A stretch of DNA of 43,463 bases from Chloroflexota bacterium. GTDB lineage: Bacteria > Chloroflexota > Chloroflexia > Chloroflexales > Roseiflexaceae. Each line of letters starts with the position of its first letter. Within the stretch, counting starts at the first letter, position 1. Position numbers and translations under genes: made by a program. Location: NCBI GenBank assembly GCA_013388755.1, contig JACAEQ010000040.1, positions 1-43,463 on the forward strand, written 5' to 3'. Below are positions 25,838 through 33,404 of this stretch, one piece after another. The notes beneath the pieces are model-generated. The model was given only the letters and a program-made list of their open reading frames with translations, was not told the origin of the DNA and made no database searches.

Positions 25838-26944
25838 ATGGCATCGCTTGATGTACCGCCGCCAGGCGACGGGCAGAGCGAGAGCGACAGGGCGCGTGAA
25901 TCCGTCTGGAATGAGCGAGCTGCGTTTCGCCTCGCGATCGAGTCGCGCGATATGGGTGCCGGCAGGCTCACCTGGCGTACGCGCGCCTATCACGAAGAAC
26001 GCGACTCCAGTATGGTGTGGACGGGATTGCCGGATGATGCGTTCATCGAGTGGCTGCGCGGCCAGCTTCATCAGTCGCTTGGTTTTGCGCTCGTCTCGCC
26101 CGATGAGGCCCCGGCCAGGATCGTGAAACCCGAACCACCCGCCCAGGAAGAGGCCGCCCGGGTCGATGATCTTGAGCAGATTTCGGGGATCGGTCCGGCG
26201 ATTGCGCGCCGCCTGTATGCCGCAGGAGTCAAGACATTCGCGGCGCTGGCCGGGAGTTCGGTCGAAGATCTCGCCTCCTGGACGGGGCGATCGGTGGAAC
26301 AGATTGCGCGCATGGAATGGATCGAACGCGCGCGTAAGCTCGCGGGCGCGGAGGAACCTTTGCAGGCGCCCGGCGAGCCGGCACGCGAAGATGGACCGCG
26401 TGAAGAGCATGAAGCAACGCGTATAGTGTTCGCCGCAGTGTTGCTCAATGAAGATGGCGATGTCGTTGATACGATGCTGCTGGATGTTGATGAAGAACTG
26501 CCGATTGACTGGCAAGGCGGACGCGTCGCGCAATTCTTCACGGAGGTTGCATCGGATCGTGAACGGCGTGAGGGCGCACCCCGCAGCCTGGCGCTTGATG
26601 ACTCACAGGTTGAGACCGTCAAAGTGGCAGGCAGTCACGATACCTACCGGCTGCGCGCGACAGCGCATGTGTGCGTCGAACGGCTCGACCTGGCACAGGT
26701 GGTCAAAGAGGGCACGACATGTCGCGCATTTCTGCTTGGGTACAGGCTCGACAACGGCCAGACATCAGTGTTGAATGCTGTGAATGTGCGGTTCGAACCA
26801 GGTGAGATGGAAGCTCCGCTCGTCATTGATGCAGCATTACCGGATGTTGGAAGGTACCAGTTAATCGTCGCTGCCTTACTGACTGACAATGGCGCAGTGA
26901 GTGCGGTCTCCGGCCCGGTGCTGCGCGTGACGCCGGGGCGCTGA
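25838..26944 (+). CDS. helix-hairpin-helix protein with beta-rich flanks
   Basis: A 368-residue protein. The N-terminal ~75 residues are a small alpha/beta domain (AAFRLAIESRDMGAGRLTWR). Residues ~108-170 form a helix-hairpin-helix unit of the DUF4332/HhH_5 sort (DLEQISGIGPAIARRLYAAG, KTFAALAGSSVEDLASWTGR). The remainder is a beta-strand-rich region ending YQLIVAALLTDNGAVSAVSG. HhH units of this type often serve as DNA- or protein-binding modules. The start lies 14 bases after the 79-residue gene, so all four genes from 23818 form one operon. Its 3' end is followed immediately by mobile repeats. The function is unknown. Confidence 0.82.
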   Translation: MASLDVPPPGDGQSESDRARESVWNERAAFRLAIESRDMGAGRLTWRTRAYHEERDSSMVWTGLPDDAFIEWLRGQLHQSLGFALVSPDEAPARIVKPEPPAQEEAARVDDLEQISGIGPAIARRLYAAGVKTFAALAGSSVEDLASWTGRSVEQIARMEWIERARKLAGAEEPLQAPGEPAREDGPREEHEATRIVFAAVLLNEDGDVVDTMLLDVDEELPIDWQGGRVAQFFTEVASDRERREGAPRSLALDDSQVETVKVAGSHDTYRLRATAHVCVERLDLAQVVKEGTTCRAFLLGYRLDNGQTSVLNAVNVRFEPGEMEAPLVIDAALPDVGRYQLIVAALLTDNGAVSAVSGPVLRVTPGR

Positions 26945-26954
26945 TGCTTGTTAC

Positions 26955-27061
26955 GAGCCTATCCGAATTGTGGACTGGCTGTCATTGCGAGCGAAGCGAA
27001 GCAATCTCCTCCCCCCGGCGGGGGAGGTTGGGCAGGGGGCTGTGCGGTGCGCCAGGCCTTA
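26955..27061 (+). mobile_element. chimeric MITE remnant (family A left end joined to family B end)
   Basis: It begins with the family A terminus GAGCCTATCCGAATTG and continues with the family A interior (TCATTGCGAGCG, GAAGCAATCTCC). At about 27015 it switches to sequence that matches the reverse complement of family B (CCGGCGGGGGAGG to GGGGGCTGTGCGGTGC, ending CCTTA). The last three bases, TTA, are the target duplication of the intact family A copy that follows. It looks like a recombined or nested insertion. Confidence 0.75.
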
Positions 27062-27219
27062 GAGCCTATCCGAAAACCAGATGGTCAATGTCATTGCGAG
27101 CGCGAGCGAAGCAATCTCCTCTCGCGCCGGTAGATTGCTTCAGCCACGCTTCGCTCGCTGCAGGCTGTCGCTGGCGCTCCTCGCAATGACAGCATGCCCA
27201 TGGGTTTTCGGATAGGTAC
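27062..27219 (+). mobile_element. MITE family A, copy 2 (158 bp, intact, TTA target duplication)
   Basis: The best-preserved copy: ends CCTATCCGAAAACC (27065-27078) and GGTTTTCGGATAGG (27203-27216), flanked by TTA at 27059-27061 and 27220-27222. The same length as copy 1, in the opposite orientation. The interior holds TCATTGCGAG / CTCGCAATGA arms, so the transcript would fold into a long hairpin. There is no coding capacity. The motif TCATTGCGAGCG...GAAGCAATCTC is, to my knowledge, common in unrelated bacteria. Confidence 0.88.
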
Positions 27220-27278
27220 TTATTATGGCCACGGCGGAGCATAGACCGGTTTTACTGGATACTCTTCATCAGCGCCCC

Positions 27279-29048
27279 TCACGGCGACGTCTTTCCGTCC
27301 CTCCCGGCGGTAACGCGTCGAAAGAAGGTTTCGAATTCATCGGACGGGCGCAACCCGAGCTGGCTCCGAAGGTTTCCTACACAGACCTGGTATTGCCGTA
27401 CCGCCAGCTGGCGCAACCCCTGCGCGACATAACAACCGATCAGCATCCGGTGAGCATCTTCGTCACAGCTATCAAGCGCCAGTGCACGCTGGCTGAACAT
27501 GATGGCCGCTGCAAAGTCGCCACGTTCGTGGTAGGTGCGCGCCAGTTGATGGAGTGCCTCAAGATTCGCTACCTGTAATGCTGTCCGTCGCTTTTCTGCC
27601 CAATCTTCATAGCGATCCTCTGCCATATAGTCGCCACGATAGAGATCGATCGCGCGGCTGTATGCGAGCAGCGCGGCGGCGGTGTCTCCATTGCTCCAGA
27701 ATGCGCGCGCCGCGCCGATCGATTCCTCGAAGTCTTCGGAATCAACCCATAACGGTACCTCCGGCGCCAGCATATAGCGGTCGTTCGCAAACTGAATGAT
27801 CGGCGTCGAGCCGGCATAACGCTTGAACGTCTGCCGCAGGCAATAGACCGCCTGGTGCAGGCTACGCCGGGCCAGTTCCGGTTCTGAGTCGGGCCAGAAT
27901 TGCGCCGCAAGCAGGTCTTTCGGCGCCGGCATATGACGATGGGCGATCAGGAAGCGAAACAAAGCACGCGAACGAGCTCCTTCCCACTGATCGATCAGGA
28001 CGTCATCGTAGTAGACACGTAGTTCGCCAAAGGTATAGACCGTCAGACCAGGTTGATGACGCACCGGCTGGTCTTCCGCGACCGGATCAGGAATCGTCGC
28101 TGCGGATGGATGCGGCAGACCTGCAATCGCGGCATGCTCGATGGATGACTCGCGATCGTCGAATGCGTTTTCTTCCTCAACGGATGTTTCCTGTTCGGGC
28201 GTCGCGTCTTCTTCGGTTTCTGCATCCGCTGCTGGAAGATCCTCTTTCCCATTGGCCCGCTCCACGGTGACCGCTGGTTCGGATGGAGCATATTCATTGT
28301 CAGGCGATACACTGGTGTGCCGCTGAACCGTGAACAACGATTGCAACCAGTGGATGAGGCGGTTCCCCAGCGAAGCGTGCGATACCCGTTCGGCAGGCGG
28401 CGGCAACAACGCTGGAAGTGCCGGATGTGGTGCAAGGTCGACCCATAACGTGGTCGGCTCCGCTTCGTGGGCGCCGGAGAGTCGGATGGCATCCGCAAGG
28501 CAGCGTATCAAATCTGCATGCGCTTTAACGATGGCCGCTTCACCTTCGCTTCGTCCGATCCGGCTGCCGGCGACTGCCTGCTGCCAGCGAAGGATCTCAG
28601 CGCAAATCTGTGCCGCCGCGGCCAGCAACCCGCCCGGCGGCGCCGTGCCGATGTCATCGAGGCACACCTGCGCTCGCTGCAGATAGGTTTTGCCGGTTTC
28701 GTAGTCGCCGAGGCCAAGCGCAATAATGGCTGTCTGCCAGGCGACGATACCGCACGCCAGCGGATCATCGAGTTGTTCGGCAGCGGCAAGCGCGGCGAGC
28801 GCGCGGGCCAATGCCAGCGGCGCCTGCCCCTCGCGCCAGTGAAGTTCTGCCTGAGCCGCGAGGGCGCGCCATTGGCCGCTTGCGTCATCATCAGTGCGAA
28901 ACATGGCTTCGGCTTCGGCAAGCAACACAAGCGCCGAGGCGCTTTCATGGCGGGTCAGCAATTCCAGCGCCTGGTGGTATGCCGGCCAACCGGATCGCCG
29001 GTCGGCTATGCGAAGTGTCTCCACAGGCGGTATTCGATAATGCGTCAT
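27279..29048 (-). CDS. TPR-winged helix-BTAD transcriptional activator
   Basis: A 589-residue regulator. The first ~180 residues look like TPR-type helices (YHQALELLTRHESASALVLL, WRALAAQAELHWREGQAPLA). An acidic, low-complexity linker (~250-330, rich in Glu) follows. The OmpR-type winged helix (~340-430: VYTFGELRVYYDDVLIDQWE, ARSRALFRFLI) and a bacterial transcriptional activation domain (~440-580) come last. In classical SARPs the winged helix is at the N-terminus, so this order is reversed. The ATG at 29048 has AAAGGA eight bases upstream; a GTG at 29252 has none. The likely promoter at 29318-29346 would leave a 263-base leader. Targets are unknown; no regulated operon is obvious nearby. 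Confidence 0.87.
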   Translation of the reverse strand: MTHYRIPPVETLRIADRRSGWPAYHQALELLTRHESASALVLLAEAEAMFRTDDDASGQWRALAAQAELHWREGQAPLALARALAALAAAEQLDDPLACGIVAWQTAIIALGLGDYETGKTYLQRAQVCLDDIGTAPPGGLLAAAAQICAEILRWQQAVAGSRIGRSEGEAAIVKAHADLIRCLADAIRLSGAHEAEPTTLWVDLAPHPALPALLPPPAERVSHASLGNRLIHWLQSLFTVQRHTSVSPDNEYAPSEPAVTVERANGKEDLPAADAETEEDATPEQETSVEEENAFDDRESSIEHAAIAGLPHPSAATIPDPVAEDQPVRHQPGLTVYTFGELRVYYDDVLIDQWEGARSRALFRFLIAHRHMPAPKDLLAAQFWPDSEPELARRSLHQAVYCLRQTFKRYAGSTPIIQFANDRYMLAPEVPLWVDSEDFEESIGAARAFWSNGDTAAALLAYSRAIDLYRGDYMAEDRYEDWAEKRRTALQVANLEALHQLARTYHERGDFAAAIMFSQRALALDSCDEDAHRMLIGCYVAQGLRQLAVRQYQVCVGNLRSQLGLRPSDEFETFFRRVTAGRDGKTSP

Positions 29049-29317
29049 CGCTGCAATCCTTTCAATGGCGCCTGATGCGCATTGCAGCGCACGTTGCCGT
29101 ACATCGCGGCAAGAACGAGGATCGAACGTAGGGGATGAGAATAGACGAAAACCGGCTACCTGATCATCGAGCGCATCGTTCAGGCAAATAACCGGCAGCC
29201 CTGCACGGCAGGCAGTGGAACGAAAGCATACGATTCGTGGGTCGTCAGGCACGCCAGTGGCGGGAGTGTGGTGCCGGGTGGAGCGCCGGTATCTGATCGA
29301 ATGCTATGGTCATATGT
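29049..29317 (-). other. long leader or upstream region of the BTAD regulator gene
   Basis: About 270 bases between the predicted transcription start (~29311) and the chosen ATG. The regulator frame stays open through it to a GTG at 29252, giving a Cys- and Arg-rich extension (VCFRSTACRAGLPVICLND) with no ribosome binding site. It is either a long untranslated leader or an unusual N-terminal extension. Confidence 0.4.
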
Positions 29318-29346
29318 AGTATAAATCCGCATCGTGGCGAGATCAA
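29318..29346 (-). promoter_or_regulatory. sigma70-like promoter of the BTAD regulator gene
   Basis: On the minus strand TTGATC (29341-29346), a 17-base spacer and TATACT (29318-29323). Both boxes are close to consensus. Confidence 0.55.
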
Positions 29347-29373
29347 CGTTGAGGTTTCGTTAGAAACGAGCAC

Positions 29374-29394
29374 ACACCTGGATTCGGATAGGCT
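29374..29394 (+). mobile_element. solo end of MITE family A
   Basis: CTGGATTCGGATAGGCTC matches the right end of copy 1 (CTGGTGTTCGGATAGGCTC), but no left end or interior is found nearby. It directly abuts the truncated isochorismatase, so a deletion starting at the element end is likely. Confidence 0.6.
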
Positions 29395-29740
29395 CGAAGT
29401 CTTTGCTCAAGGGCACGTGGGGCGCGGAAATCGTTGATGTCCTGAAGTCGCAGGAGGGTGACATCATCATCGAGAGGAAACGCGGTCTCTGCGGCTTTAC
29501 CAGCACCAACCTCGACGTTATTCTTCGCAACCGCAACATCACGAATATCGTGCAGGGCGGCTTTTTGACGAATTGCTGCGTGGAGTCAATGATGCGCACC
29601 GGCTATGAGAAAGGGTACAACGTCGTTACGCTGCAGGAGTGCACCACAGTAACCCGTGAGACGAGCAGCACCTGGCCGTCGACAAGAACTATCCGATGTT
29701 CATACGGCCGACGAACCACGACGAGTTCCTCGCTGCATGA
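29395..29740 (+). pseudogene. isochorismatase-family hydrolase remnant
   Basis: The C-terminal half of a cysteine hydrolase of the isochorismatase family: LKGTWGAEIVDVLKSQEGD, KRGLCGFTSTNLDVILRNRN and NIVQGGFLTNCCVESMMRTG, with the catalytic Cys in NCCVES. The N-terminal part carrying the catalytic Asp is missing, and the match begins right after a solo MITE end. A frameshift follows ECTTVTR; another frame then gives EQHLAVDKNYPMFIRPTNHD and EFLAA before a TGA at 29738-29740. It is therefore truncated and frameshifted and should be inactive. Confidence 0.85.
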
Positions 29741-29832
29741 GCCGGCGAGACGGAAGCTACCGATACCAGCCGTGGCCATACGGCGTAGCACAGGCGCAAA
29801 CGCCGCCTGGTCATTGTCAGGATGCAGAGCGT

Positions 29833-29879
29833 TCACCCGCACCAACCGCCGCGAGGCTGAACGGTTCGGGTGCGGGTGA
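29833..29879. terminator. long hairpin just downstream of galE
   Basis: TCACCCGCACC (29833-29843) pairs perfectly with GGTGCGGGTGA (29869-29879), and AACCG / CGGTT continue the stem with one bulge. It lies 12 bases after the galE stop on the minus strand. There is no T-run, so intrinsic termination is uncertain. Confidence 0.4.
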
Positions 29880-29891
29880 GCGTCATTCTAC

Positions 29892-30878
29892 CTACTCCGT
29901 ATACCCGTTCGGGTGGCGGCTATGCCACTCCCACGCGCTACTGATGATCTGTTCCAGTTCCGGAAAGCGCGGCTGCCAGCCAAGCTCGTGCCGGATCGCT
30001 TCCGCAGAGGCGATCAGCACCGCCGGATCGCCTGGCCGTCGCGGCCCGATCTCGTACGGGATCGACCTGCCGGTGACGCGCTGTGCCGTCTGCACGACTT
30101 CCAGGTTGGTAAAGCCGTTGCCGTTCCCCAGGTTATACTTCCGGCTGCCCAGTCGATCCAGCGCTTCGAGCGCCAGAATGTGTGCCTGCGCCAGGTCGAG
30201 CACATGGATGTAGTCGCGCACGCATGTACCGTCCTTCGTCGGGTAATCGCCGCCGAAGATAGTCAGTTTTTCGCGCTGACCCAGCGCCACCTGCATAACG
30301 ATCGGGATCAGGTGATACTCCGGCTCGTGATGTTCGCCCCGGTCGGGCGTATCACCTGCGGCATTGAAGTAACGCAGGCAGGCATACTTGAGGCCATAAA
30401 TACGCTCGAACCAGTAGAGCATGCGCTCGAGGAAGTACTTCGACTCGCCATATGGTGAGCCCGGGACGATCCGTTCATCCGGCTCGATCGGCATCTTCTC
30501 CGGGTCATCGAACAGGTTGGCGGTTGATGACAGAATGAACCGGCGCACGCCGTTCGCCACAGCATGTTCGAGCAGGTTGGCCCCTGCAACCAGGTTGTCG
30601 CGCAGGTATTTGAGCGGCTGCTGCATACTCTCGCCGACCAGGGTGAACGAGGCGAAATGCATGATCCCGTCGAAGTCGCGATGCTGATCGAACAGGCGTG
30701 CGATCGCGTCAGTATCGCGTAAATCGCCCTCTACAAATGCCGCGCCAGAGGGGACAGCAGCACGATGACCTTGATACAGGTTATCGATAACGACAACCTC
30801 GTGCCCGGCGGCGAGCAACTCCGCAGCGCAGATACTGCCGATGTAGCCGGCGCCGCCCGTAACAAGGACTTTCACCAT
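29892..30878 (-). CDS. galE: UDP-glucose 4-epimerase
   Basis: A 328-residue extended short-chain dehydrogenase that interconverts UDP-glucose and UDP-galactose for galactose use and surface glycan supply. It has the NAD-binding TGGAGYIGS, the [12 protein letters not shown] segment, [12 protein letters not shown], the YGESK (YxxxK) active-site pair, [25 protein letters not shown] and LGNGNGFTN. Length is normal. AGGAGG lies two bases before the ATG at 30878; the GTG codon that follows gives better spacing and could be the true start. It is divergent from the 142-residue gene. Confidence 0.94.
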   Translation of the reverse strand: MVKVLVTGGAGYIGSICAAELLAAGHEVVVIDNLYQGHRAAVPSGAAFVEGDLRDTDAIARLFDQHRDFDGIMHFASFTLVGESMQQPLKYLRDNLVAGANLLEHAVANGVRRFILSSTANLFDDPEKMPIEPDERIVPGSPYGESKYFLERMLYWFERIYGLKYACLRYFNAAGDTPDRGEHHEPEYHLIPIVMQVALGQREKLTIFGGDYPTKDGTCVRDYIHVLDLAQAHILALEALDRLGSRKYNLGNGNGFTNLEVVQTAQRVTGRSIPYEIGPRRPGDPAVLIASAEAIRHELGWQPRFPELEQIISSAWEWHSRHPNGYTE

Positions 30879-31072
30879 AGCCTCCTTATCGGGGTGTTGT
30901 GCAGCGAAAACTGGCCCGAGGGAGTATACCACGGCCCGCGCCTGGCGCATACCGCACAGGGGTGCGACGGTGAGACTGCCAGGCTGCCAGACGGTGGTCT
31001 ATACAAGGTAACGCTCCTATGCTATTCTAGAGGTCGCTATCGTACGATGCTGCTACGTTTGGAACGACTGCC

Positions 31073-31501
31073 ATGACCATTACCGATCGCATGCTTATCG
31101 GCGCAATTGCCAGTAACCCGGGCGCATTCGATGGCGCCGGCGAGTACCGCTGCTGTCGCACATGTATGGTGATTTATTACACATCGGCGAAGAAACCCGA
31201 CACTGGCCATACCGAGCACGATACCATTCCGCTACCGGCGCTCAACCCCGATGGTTCGGGCAAACTTGCGCGCGCCTTCCAGCGCTATATCGAACGCTGG
31301 CCGGCGGAGCGGCGCGAACAGCTTGACCACTTCGCGCGGCGCAAGGGCTGGGATATGGCGATGGAGCTGAAGTATGGCGGTGGCGCGCTCGAGGATCATG
31401 AGGCAGCCGAATGGCAGGATATCATTAATGCGCGGCTTGAGCAGTTGATGCGCCAGGCGCGCCAGGAGATCGAGTCTGGCGCCACGGTGCGCCAGCATTA
31501 G
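31073..31501 (+). CDS. conserved-looking hypothetical protein (142 aa)
   Basis: A soluble, charged protein. The N-terminal part has a Cys cluster (YRCCRTCMVIYYTS) and His residues (DTGHTEHDT) that could bind a metal. The rest is helical (ARAFQRYIERWPAERREQLD, INARLEQLMRQARQEIES). GGAACG precedes the ATG at 31073, and a candidate promoter (TATACA-N17-TATTCT, 31000-31028) lies upstream. Its stop overlaps the stop of the convergent CpXC gene by three bases (31499-31500 shared). No family recognised. Confidence 0.65.
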   Translation: MTITDRMLIGAIASNPGAFDGAGEYRCCRTCMVIYYTSAKKPDTGHTEHDTIPLPALNPDGSGKLARAFQRYIERWPAERREQLDHFARRKGWDMAMELKYGGGALEDHEAAEWQDIINARLEQLMRQARQEIESGATVRQH

Positions 31502-32826
31502 AAGAGCATCACCCCCGCCTCGCGCGCCAGTTGCCGTAGTCGTTCGCTGGCGGGCCTGTGCCCGCCACTCTCCATCTGATCGGCAAGCTCATTCAGCCGC
31601 CTGACGAACGAAGGCGTAATCATGGCCGGGTTCTGGCGCAGCAACCTGGTTGCGGCCTGAGGCGTATCGGCCTGGAGCAACTGGTTCACAAAGCGATCCT
31701 CCGGCGAGAGCGACTCCTCAACGATCTGCGCGGCAAGTTGTTCAATCGCGCGCAATCGCGCTACCATCTGATCCTGGCCCGCACGTTCAGCCATGGCAAT
31801 ATTCGACTGCAGCACCAGCATGAAGGCTTCATCAATCTGGGCGCTGTTGGCGCGCAGCACATCAGCGGCATCAGTGGCTTCCAGCGCGCTGCGCAACAGG
31901 TTCGCCCCTGCATCGAAGAGTGCCTGTGCCTCGCGATCCATGCGCTCGATTGTCTCAAGAATCATACCGCGCCGCGCCGTGAGCCGCTCGGCGGTTACCC
32001 GATCGCCGGCCTGCTCCGCCTGATCGATGCGCGCCGTCCAGGCCTCGAAGAAACTGTAGTCGATTGCGGGGCGCAATTCGGCGATCAGCGCTTCCAGGGC
32101 GTCATCATCTGCGGCGATCAGGCGCTCGACCACTTCCGATAGCGCGATTTCCGTTTCGTCTCCATGCATCTCGCCACCCGCAACGCCGACGGCATCCGCC
32201 AGCCGGTTGCGGAGCGCCGCCAACACCTGTGCCGAGTCATCACGGCCAACCTGCTGGCTGGCGGCAATGAACGTATCGAGCGTTGCAAAAAACTCATCAT
32301 CGAGTGATTCGCGATGCTGAGCAACGAGGGCCGCCAGCGCTTCGTCCCCGCGCTCAGCAGCTTCGGCGAGCTGGCCAATGAGATCCACGCGCCGGCGTTG
32401 CGCTTCGATCGTCTCGCGCGAGATGCCATCCGCCTCGAGGATGGCGTCAATCAGCGAGTTGATGGTCAGGAAGCGCCGTGGCGCGAGCAGGTAACCACGC
32501 GGTGCGTCGGCGGGCAGCGAACGCATCATCAGTGAGGTTGCGTCGCCGATGAACCGTTCCTGCTCCTCAGGGCGAGCATTGAGCTGCTGCGGCACATGGA
32601 CCAGCGCCAGTTGCTTTGCGCCATCGTGATAGAACAACGGTGCACTGATCATGATCGGCGTGCCGCAATTCGGGCAGACAGCCAGGTTGAGCTGGCCGGC
32701 GATCAGGCGCGCCTTGAGTTCGGGTTGCCGTGCGGCATCAACAATCGTGGCGATCGGTGCGCGAATCGGAGTGCGGCAGGAAGGGCAGGCAAGCTGGACT
32801 GCCTGCGGTGACGGCGCGGTGGTCAC
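31498..32826 (-). CDS. CpXC-domain protein with long helical region
   Basis: A 442-residue protein. The N-terminus has two zinc-knuckle pairs (LACPSCRTPIRAPI and LAVCPNCGTPIMIS) and a beta region (LFYHDGAKQLALVHVPQQLN), which is the CpXC domain. From ~130 on it is almost wholly helical with repeated ~50-residue units (FLTINSLIDAILEADGISRE, FVNQLLQADTPQAATRLLRQ). The GTG start at 32826 is chosen because AAAGGA lies six bases upstream; an ATG frame reaches 32901. An extended -10 (TGATATACT) on the minus strand at 32892-32899 is a possible promoter. The function is unknown; the CpXC family is thought to bind metal. Confidence 0.82.
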   Translation of the reverse strand: MTTAPSPQAVQLACPSCRTPIRAPIATIVDAARQPELKARLIAGQLNLAVCPNCGTPIMISAPLFYHDGAKQLALVHVPQQLNARPEEQERFIGDATSLMMRSLPADAPRGYLLAPRRFLTINSLIDAILEADGISRETIEAQRRRVDLIGQLAEAAERGDEALAALVAQHRESLDDEFFATLDTFIAASQQVGRDDSAQVLAALRNRLADAVGVAGGEMHGDETEIALSEVVERLIAADDDALEALIAELRPAIDYSFFEAWTARIDQAEQAGDRVTAERLTARRGMILETIERMDREAQALFDAGANLLRSALEATDAADVLRANSAQIDEAFMLVLQSNIAMAERAGQDQMVARLRAIEQLAAQIVEESLSPEDRFVNQLLQADTPQAATRLLRQNPAMITPSFVRRLNELADQMESGGHRPASERLRQLAREAGVMLF

Positions 32827-32964
32827 GCGATGTCCTTTCAGAATCGCGCGCGCCGGCGTGGCCGGCGCGAACATGCTACGGAACACAATATAGTATATCA
32901 TATATCACGAGTTCTGCAGTGGCACAGATTCTGCGTCTGGAGCGCCTGTGGCAGTATGCTACTC

Positions 32965-33102
32965 CCAATACCTTTCAAATAAGGCGGTATGCACCGCACA
33001 GCCCCCCACCCGATCTCCCCCCGCCGGTGGGTGGAGTCGGACTCCCTCCCCGGGCGGGGGAGGGCCGGGGTGGGGGTGACGGGCGTATGTGAAAGGTATT
33101 GG
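32965..33102 (+). mobile_element. MITE family B, intact copy (138 bp, 8-bp target duplication)
   Basis: Perfect 13-bp terminal inverted repeats CCAATACCTTTCA (32965-32977) and TGAAAGGTATTGG (33090-33102), flanked by an 8-base direct repeat TGCTACTC (32957-32964 and 33103-33110). The inverted repeats continue imperfectly to ~21 bases. The core is extremely G/C-rich with self-complementary blocks (CCCTCCCCGGGCGGGGGAGG). It has no coding capacity. The 8-bp duplication marks transposition by a different enzyme class than family A. Confidence 0.9.
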
Positions 33103-33110
33103 TGCTACTC

Positions 33111-33334
33111 GCGTGAAAGGCCGCTCGCGAACCGCTCCAGCGAGTTCCCACGGGGGTGACATACTGCTCTGCATGCACGTGCCAGGGGCCAGTTTGCGGG
33201 AGGATCCACCCGGTGGGCGTCCGGGCCTGATGGCGCGTCGAGCGCCAGCAAGCCGGCTGGTGTCACGTCGTACGTTTTCTGGAAGCGCTCTTCCGTATGA
33301 CGTTCCGTCACACCCGGTCGTCGCGCGATCGCGC
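33111..33334. other. noncoding region upstream of cysK
   Basis: About 225 bases between the family B element and the cysK promoter. I see no gene and no riboswitch signature (it lies upstream of the predicted transcription start in any case). Short GC-rich pairings are present but nothing specific. Confidence 0.4.
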
Positions 33335-33363
33335 TTGACGCCTGGCTTTGCCGGATATATACT
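33335..33363 (+). promoter_or_regulatory. strong sigma70-like promoter of cysK
   Basis: TTGACG (33335-33340), a 17-base spacer and TATACT (33358-33363). It lies 42 bases before the cysK ATG and shows that the longer frame from 33348 cannot be the true start. Confidence 0.7.
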
Positions 33364-33404
33364 TGGAATGTTGCGTAACAAATATAAGAATAAAGGGAGA
33401 AGGT

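Noticed and set aside
24556-26944. Protease operon as a known trypsin-co-occurring-domain (Trypco) conflict system
   Set aside because: I see no STAND NTPase, no effector-associated domain and no clear match to Trypco motifs, so I do not assign it.
26955-27222. CRISPR-like repetition
   Set aside because: The repeats are inverted, have target duplications and lack regular spacers; they are MITEs.
33111-33334. Possible riboswitch before cysK
   Set aside because: A strong promoter lies downstream of this region, so it is not in the cysK leader, and no SAM or T-box signature is visible.
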